Of a stretch of DNA of 64,000 bases, positions 58,911-64,000 are shown one piece after another. Both the position numbers and the translations under genes were made by a program. Origin of the DNA: Sipunculus nudus (taxonomy: Eukaryota > Annelida > Sipuncula > Golfingiida > Sipunculidae); NCBI GenBank assembly GCA_026874595.1, contig CM049310.1, forward strand, positions 8,558,001-8,622,000, written 5' to 3'. How positions within the stretch are numbered: position 1 is the stretch's first letter; each line of letters begins with the position of its first letter. The notes beneath the pieces were generated by a model that worked only from the letters and a program-made list of their open reading frames with translations, was not told the origin of the DNA and did no database searches.

Positions 58911-61615
58911 ATAAATAACCTAATTCACATGAAATTACTCCAAGTTAGTTCTGCGAAACCTGTAGCACAGATTTTTAATCAATTAAGTATTAACAAAGGT
59001 GTGATATATATATATATATATTGACCACCCAAGAATGGATCTCTTTCTCCAGGAAATGCACTTATGAATTGTGATAAGACTTAAGACCCGTTCCTACTGA
59101 CTATATTTTCAGCATTGTTTAAAGATACAGCTGCATTTTAAAGAATTAGCGGTAGTTCTTTGCCTGTCAGCTTTATAAACGGATTAACAAATCTAACACA
59201 TGATTGTAATGTATATTCCCAATGCTTATATGTAAAGGACAAGTGACGGCAATAAAATGCTTTACCTTCAGATATAAATAAACATTATGGTGCGACATTT
59301 GCTTGGAGCATCCCATTGGGTCTACAACCTTTGATTTTCCATCAGCTGAAGGAATGTTCAATCGTCTGTAACTTCAGTTTGTGGGGTCTTCTGGAGCCAG
59401 TTTTCAGATCCATCAGCGGCCTACTTGTGTACTGCACGGTAGATAAACTTTAATTTATGATGTTAGCGTCCGAGGGTCACGCTTCCTTTCTGACTAGCAC
59501 AGTAAAATAGAATTTAAAGCATTCGCGAATATCAACCTGGTCACAATGTGTGCCATGCTCTGGCGAATGTGTGCTATGCGCCTCACCAACAGAGTTACAG
59601 GTTAAACATGTATATTTCACCGTTGACCATCCAGAGTTCATAAAAAGGGCATCGAAGGCTATGTGTAACGGTATCGTCGTTTGTTCAACACGATTTGTGT
59701 AACATCGTATGTGTTATATTATAGTTGTAACACCATATGTGTTATATCAGTAAGACCGTTTGCATGACATCGTATATAGCATTTGTACAACACCGTGTAT
59801 GTGTAACCATTGATGGTACATGGACTTACGTTTCATCTTAATATATCATTTACCAATAATATTGAATAACATAAGTGTCTTCATCTTATTTATCATTTAT
59901 CTTTAAAACTGATGTAATTAAAGTTATCGCTCTGGCTAATGCATGGTCCCTACCGCTCTCGTCAGAAACATTCTACATCACGGCTTGATCAGAGGCAGCC
60001 TCATAATAGGCACAGTACTGGGGATACGTGTTGCATCGAATGTGTAATTGTAAATGTGTAATGTATGCGGCTAAAATGTATGTAAGCATCGCAGGCTCCT
60101 ATGAAATATGTTATTTTTTCTTTCTTTCCGTTTCTTTTCTTTTACCTGCCTTTCATTCCCTTTTACTTTCCTTTTTTAAAAGTAATTTCATTATTTTTAT
60201 GTCATCAACATTTCAGATATTTCTTTATCTGTTTTCTTAAATTTTGTGACCACTCTTTCATCCCCCCCTCTTTTATCCGATCTGTCTTTCTCTGTTTCTT
60301 TTTCTTTTATTTAGTTACCTGTTCTTTCTTAATTCTTTGTTTCTTAGTGTCGTTCTTTCGTTCCTCCCTTCCATCCTTACCTTTCAGTGATGGTTCATTG
60401 CTATATGAATTGATACAGTTTTATTCACAAATATATCATGCGTTACAAACGTTTATTGCTTGTATTTGCTTATTGTCAGCGTATTTCATGAACCATAAAC
60501 GAAAATTTAACTTAACATTGGCTTGCAATTATATACCATGAACTCTCATTTATTGAACATGGGCAGTGACCAAGCGAGCATGGACTTTTGGGAAGAGCCG
60601 ACTATAGGCCGTCGCTGGATACCACGTGATCCCGACTCCGCCAACCGAGTGACACATGTACAAGTCATGGTGATGAACGACATTGTCCTACAAAGGCGTG
60701 CTCCGCGTCTTCTATACAATAAAGTCATCACTTTCTCCCTCTCCGTCCGGGAAACAGGCAGATAAATCAGCTGTTCCATCCCGTCTTCAGTTTCTCTGAG
60801 GAATACGCACACCATGCAGCTGTTCAAGTGGATATTAAAAGCAGCCCCGGAGTCTTATTCGCCCATCTGAAAGCACCAAAGGATAACTGGAACACAGGCT
60901 GCATGCAAGAAGTTTTTTGATGCTTAGGTTATTTATTCGTCGGTCCACTGTGTGCATCAGCTTTTTACGTGGATTTAACATTCTGTCCGACCAAAATGAG
61001 GAGGGGGATACTATACACATTGATACGTTAAGACGTACCATACATTTTTTTTTCTGGGCTACCATAATCAACTCCCAAGATCATTTGAATGAATGGAAAT
61101 AGATGAAACAATGCCAGCGGCTTTTTAATGGGATGCACACCGTATTGTAAATATAATATTTTGGAGGAGCCCATCTCCGTCGAAGGCATAGGTATTAAAT
61201 AATATTAATTTTGGATTAATTATCGCCAAATAAATTTCGAATCGGAGGTATCCAATGTTTCGACTTTACAAGAGGGAGAATGGACAAAGGATATCCCTCT
61301 TGGTAACCAGGGGGACCTTGCGCTAATTAATTAACCCGTTGATAACTTAATATGACACATAGGCCTATTGAAAAAAAAAACATTTTAAAATATGCCTTGA
61401 ATAATGGAACTTTGGCTTTTTCGAAGAAGTTACACAATACTGAATAGCCGGCATCTGAGAACGTAAAGTGTACAGAACGAATGGACACTGAAAATTTGAT
61501 GGTTCATGAATTAAATCAAACAGCTCAGTCACGAAAGATGCCACTCCAGTGCTCAGTTGGTTAAGTTAACTTGGGTTGACCCATACCACGGATCACAGAA
61601 GGTCGGCGTCCAAGG
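58131..61615. other. Region between stomatin and GALNT genes
   Basis: Contains AT microsatellites, a pyrimidine-rich block (about 60110-60390) whose 146-codon frame is low-complexity, a GTGTAACA-type repeat patch (59660-59810) and a GC-richer stretch at 60540-61080 open on both strands. The promoter and 5' UTR of the GALNT gene should lie near the right end, but I see no clear core promoter. Confidence 0.4.
58840..58904 (+). repeat. AT dinucleotide microsatellite
   Basis: About 65 bp of AT dinucleotides with one TTT interruption. A shorter run lies at 59004-59022. Confidence 0.95.
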
Positions 61616-62523
61616 ATGGCCAGACCAGGAGGTCAAAGGAAATTGACATGGCGACTTGTCGCATGGTATATCAGTGCCTTTAGTCCATTAGCTGGCTTTA
61701 CTTTCTTTGGGTTTTTGTGCTGTGGTCTTTATATGTTGTCAGTTCCTATAATGAACCCAGGAATTCATACTGATGTCCCAACTTACCAAGGCAATGCAGA
61801 AAGTTTTGGATCGTTGTCGCATTCTGGGAAAAATTCTCCTCAGGGTATAGATAGAAAAGGAATTAAAATACGAAATTTTGACATGCAAATAAATAACGAT
61901 ATCAGCGATGATATCAGGAAGTTGTATGCTTATATCATGGACAAGAGTTTATCTGTTAGACCAAGAGATGATTCATACATTATCAACGTAACTGCCAGCG
62001 ACGCTTTGCCACTTGATAGAACGTTACCGGACCCACGGTCTCTTAGTTGCACAACCAAACGGTACAAACCTTACCTTCTTCCGTCGGCTAGTGTCATAAT
62101 ACCTTTCCACAACGAGGCATTATCTGTGTTGCTCCGCAACGTGCATAGCATTGTCTCTCGCTCACCGCCGCACCTCTTGCATGAGGTAATACTGGTGGAT
62201 GATTTTAGCAGCTATAAAGATCTCTTTGATTTATTAGACGAGTTTATCTCAGAACTTTCATTGGTTCGCATCATTCGTAATTCCAAAAGAGAAGGCCTTA
62301 TCCGGACGCGGATGAAAGGCGCACGTGCGGCTTCCGGTGACGTCATAATATTTCTTGACGCTCACACTGAAGTAAACGTGGGTTGGCTTGAGCCGCTGCT
62401 GCACGAATTGACCAGACAACCATCATCTGTCGTCCAACCGCTGGTTGATAGCATCGAGAGTGAAAGTCTAGACTACTACCCTCAAGAGGTCATCCACAAA
62501 GGCACATTCAACTGGAATTTGAA
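61616..62523 (+). CDS. Polypeptide N-acetylgalactosaminyltransferase, first coding exon (partial)
   Basis: GALNTs start mucin-type O-glycosylation in the Golgi by moving GalNAc from UDP-GalNAc to Ser/Thr. The exon gives 302 codons plus two bases. Residues 1-20 are a basic cytoplasmic tail; about 21-44 form a signal anchor (type II topology); about 45-150 are the stem, with an NVT sequon at 124. The GT-A domain starts at about 157: SVIIPFHNEALSVLLRNVHS, VILVDDFS (191-198), REGLIRTRMKGARAA (225-239) and the metal-binding DxH as DAH (248-250) in FLDAHTEVNVGWLEPLL. The ATG lies in a good context (AGGATGG). The donor GTAAGT at 62524 is followed at once by an in-frame TAA, so the exon must be spliced. 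The rest of the catalytic domain and the lectin domain lie outside the window. The subtype was not assigned. Confidence 0.94.
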
Positions 62524-63700
62524 GTAAGTATCAACAGGGTAAATATAATATATATACAGTGTGTGTTTTGTGTTTGAAACGAGTCAGTTGTGCATGTATT
62601 GTCACAGAATCACCAGTTTGGGTCCTAGTCTACGGTACATAAAATGGTTCTCCAAAGAGAGATCTAAAAACAATCATTGTTTGTTTTCATGTCCGTACAA
62701 CGCAAGATTACAATGATTTTTCATTCATTTTGAACACGTAACTGGCCATTCTGTCTTAGAATTGGGCACGTTCAGCCAGTTAGACTTCACTACGCAATGG
62801 AGGCATTTTTTAACATTTAACCAGCTACAGCTCACCTCCGACCAAGACAAAACATTCCCACTGGATCCATATTTAATTGGTCATCCAAACACTTCCGTGA
62901 ATTCATCGAAACTGATCCAGTATATTCTTGATAATAATCCTGTTTATAAACAAACAATTTGACCCAGACACGGGTGAAAACATTACCTCCTTGCGGGGCC
63001 AATAATTAATTATATCTTCCCTGTAAAGAACAGCCTGTATGTGTAAAATATGTCTGTCCTCTGGATAACCTCAAAAGCCGAAAATATCAGAGATGTGAAA
63101 TTTAGTGATAAGCTAAGTGTTAACAAGTCAGTATGTATAACACTCATATATACAAACACTTTTGAATGATTAGACATAAATGGACAGTAAGAAAGCGTCG
63201 GTAGATTCTGACTGCTGGTAGGTATAGGAGAAAATACGCACCTATACCTGGATGAATGACCCTTAATGTGTTACGGCATATATATAAAGTTATATATCTG
63301 GGAGTAAATTAACCGAATCTGTCAAAGGTTACAAAGTGGTCTTGACCAATTAACCCGCCATCAAGACTTTAGTATCAAAGCGTTTACCTTTACGTGTGAG
63401 AAAAACTGTACCAAATCATGTAATGTGTCCTGTGTCATTATACGTCCAATATGAAAGCTAGCATCTCTTCTATCACCAGATAAAGATATACACAGCCTGA
63501 AAGGAATAATAGGGCTAGAAAAACTGTGACACGACCGGGTTCTCATGCATGGACCATTAGACCGTGACAAATTCATACACCGTGTCTCTTTAAAGCGTGA
63601 AACCAAATGGAATATTGGAGTTATTATATGAAATAAAAATGGTCCGTATATTTTATTACTGGTAGATTGAGCACATTATTAGAATCATGTTGTCGTTTAA
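62524..63700 (+). other. First intron of the GALNT gene
   Basis: It starts with GTAAGTATC. No further GALNT exon was recognised: the next expected segment, with a W-rich metal/substrate region, is not seen. A 66-codon frame (62762-62962) has no known domain. Confidence 0.6.
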
Positions 63701-63754
63701 GATAAGTATATTGGTAGTAGGTGTATAGTGCAGGTAGAGGTAGCTGTGCACGGC

Positions 63755-64000
63755 AGCTGTAGCAGCAGTAGATGAAGCATATACAATGTAATGTAATAGT
63801 TGTAGCAGCAGTAGTAGCAGTAGATGAAGCATGTACAATGTAATGTAATAGTTGTAGCAGCATTAGTAGCAGTAGATGAAGCATGTACAACGTAATGTAA
63901 TAGTTGTAGCAGCATTAGTAGCAGTAGATGAAGCATGTACAATGTAATGTAATAGTTGTAGCAGCAGTAGTAGCAGTAGATGAAGCATGTACAACGTAAT
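63755..64000 (+). repeat. 52-bp tandem array running off the window
   Basis: The word GATGAAGCAT recurs at 63771, 63823, 63875, 63927 and 63979, exactly 52 bp apart. Units also hold GTAGCAGCAGTAGTAGCAGT and ACAATGTAATGTAATAGTT, with few substitutions. Because 52 is not a multiple of three, the long leucine-rich frames on the minus strand are artefacts. The array continues past the right edge. Confidence 0.95.

Noticed and set aside
60101-60541. 146-codon open frame, plus strand
   Set aside because: It is phenylalanine/serine-rich and arises from a pyrimidine-rich tract; no domain, no splice context.
60523-61102. Open frames on both strands upstream of the GALNT exon
   Set aside because: GC-richer DNA gives overlapping frames on both strands, with no known domain; more likely 5' flank or untranslated exon.
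62762-62962. Second GALNT exon
   Set aside because: The 66-codon frame lacks the conserved residues expected after the NWNL motif and has no suitable splice borders.
63624-63942. Several leucine/histidine-rich frames on the minus strand
   Set aside because: They are translations of the 52-bp tandem array in different frames.

Overview
This is a eukaryotic, AT-rich window with long introns, GT-AG splice sites and a very high load of interspersed repeats. Rolling-circle-type repeats with a GTCCGTC microsatellite near the 5' end and central tandem modules resemble the 'pearl'/HINE elements of bivalves. A marine bivalve mollusc is therefore my best guess; this is inferred from repeat style and gene structure, not from a species marker.

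Only two genes can be read with confidence, both on the + strand. (1) A stomatin/band-7 (SPFH) gene: seven exons from 36211 to 54082 encode the membrane hairpin and the whole SPFH domain up to the stop codon. The exon with the initiator ATG was not found. A non-repetitive stretch to about 58130, ending in AATAAA plus an A-run, is probably its 3' UTR. (2) The first coding exon (61616-62523) of a polypeptide N-acetylgalactosaminyltransferase (GALNT family): cytoplasmic tail, signal anchor, stem and the first half of the GT-A domain. The gene runs off the right edge of the window.

Region by region: 1-4.3 kb, nested repeats including an element with about 339-bp modules. 5.1-11.1 kb, family B sequence tandemly duplicated, one copy carrying a 2.64-kb family A insertion. 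12.0-15.8 kb, two more A copies, one with a duplicated tail. 15.8-22.9 kb, mostly unique noncoding DNA. 22.96-24.94 kb, a foldback-like element with ~250-bp inverted repeats. 25.7-27.1 kb, a C element with four ~278-bp modules. 28.3-30.1 kb, a local duplication. 30.9-33.8 kb, a B element. 34.1 and 36.4-37.0 kb, two MITE-like elements. 37.7-42.2 kb, a three-level nest (E containing D containing A). 43.9-46.8 kb, an A element interrupted by an inverted C element and ending 10 bp before a stomatin exon. 46.8-54.1 kb, the remaining stomatin exons with another A insertion. 54.1-61.6 kb, 3' UTR, minisatellite, AT microsatellites and the intergenic region. 63.7 kb to the end, a 52-bp tandem array.

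The most interesting result is that at least five repeat families (A-E here) have unrelated terminal sequences but nearly the same plan: a short 5' terminal sequence, usually self-complementary; a GTCCGTC run; central tandem modules built around the palindrome GGTGGCGCCACC; a 3' inverted copy of the 5' terminus; a small hairpin; and a CTTG or CTAG end next to T. Three paralogous 'empty sites' inside the window show family A inserting into T-runs with no target-site duplication longer than TT. This fits Helentron/HINE-type transposition. No Rep/helicase, transposase or reverse-transcriptase ORF is visible, so everything here looks non-autonomous.
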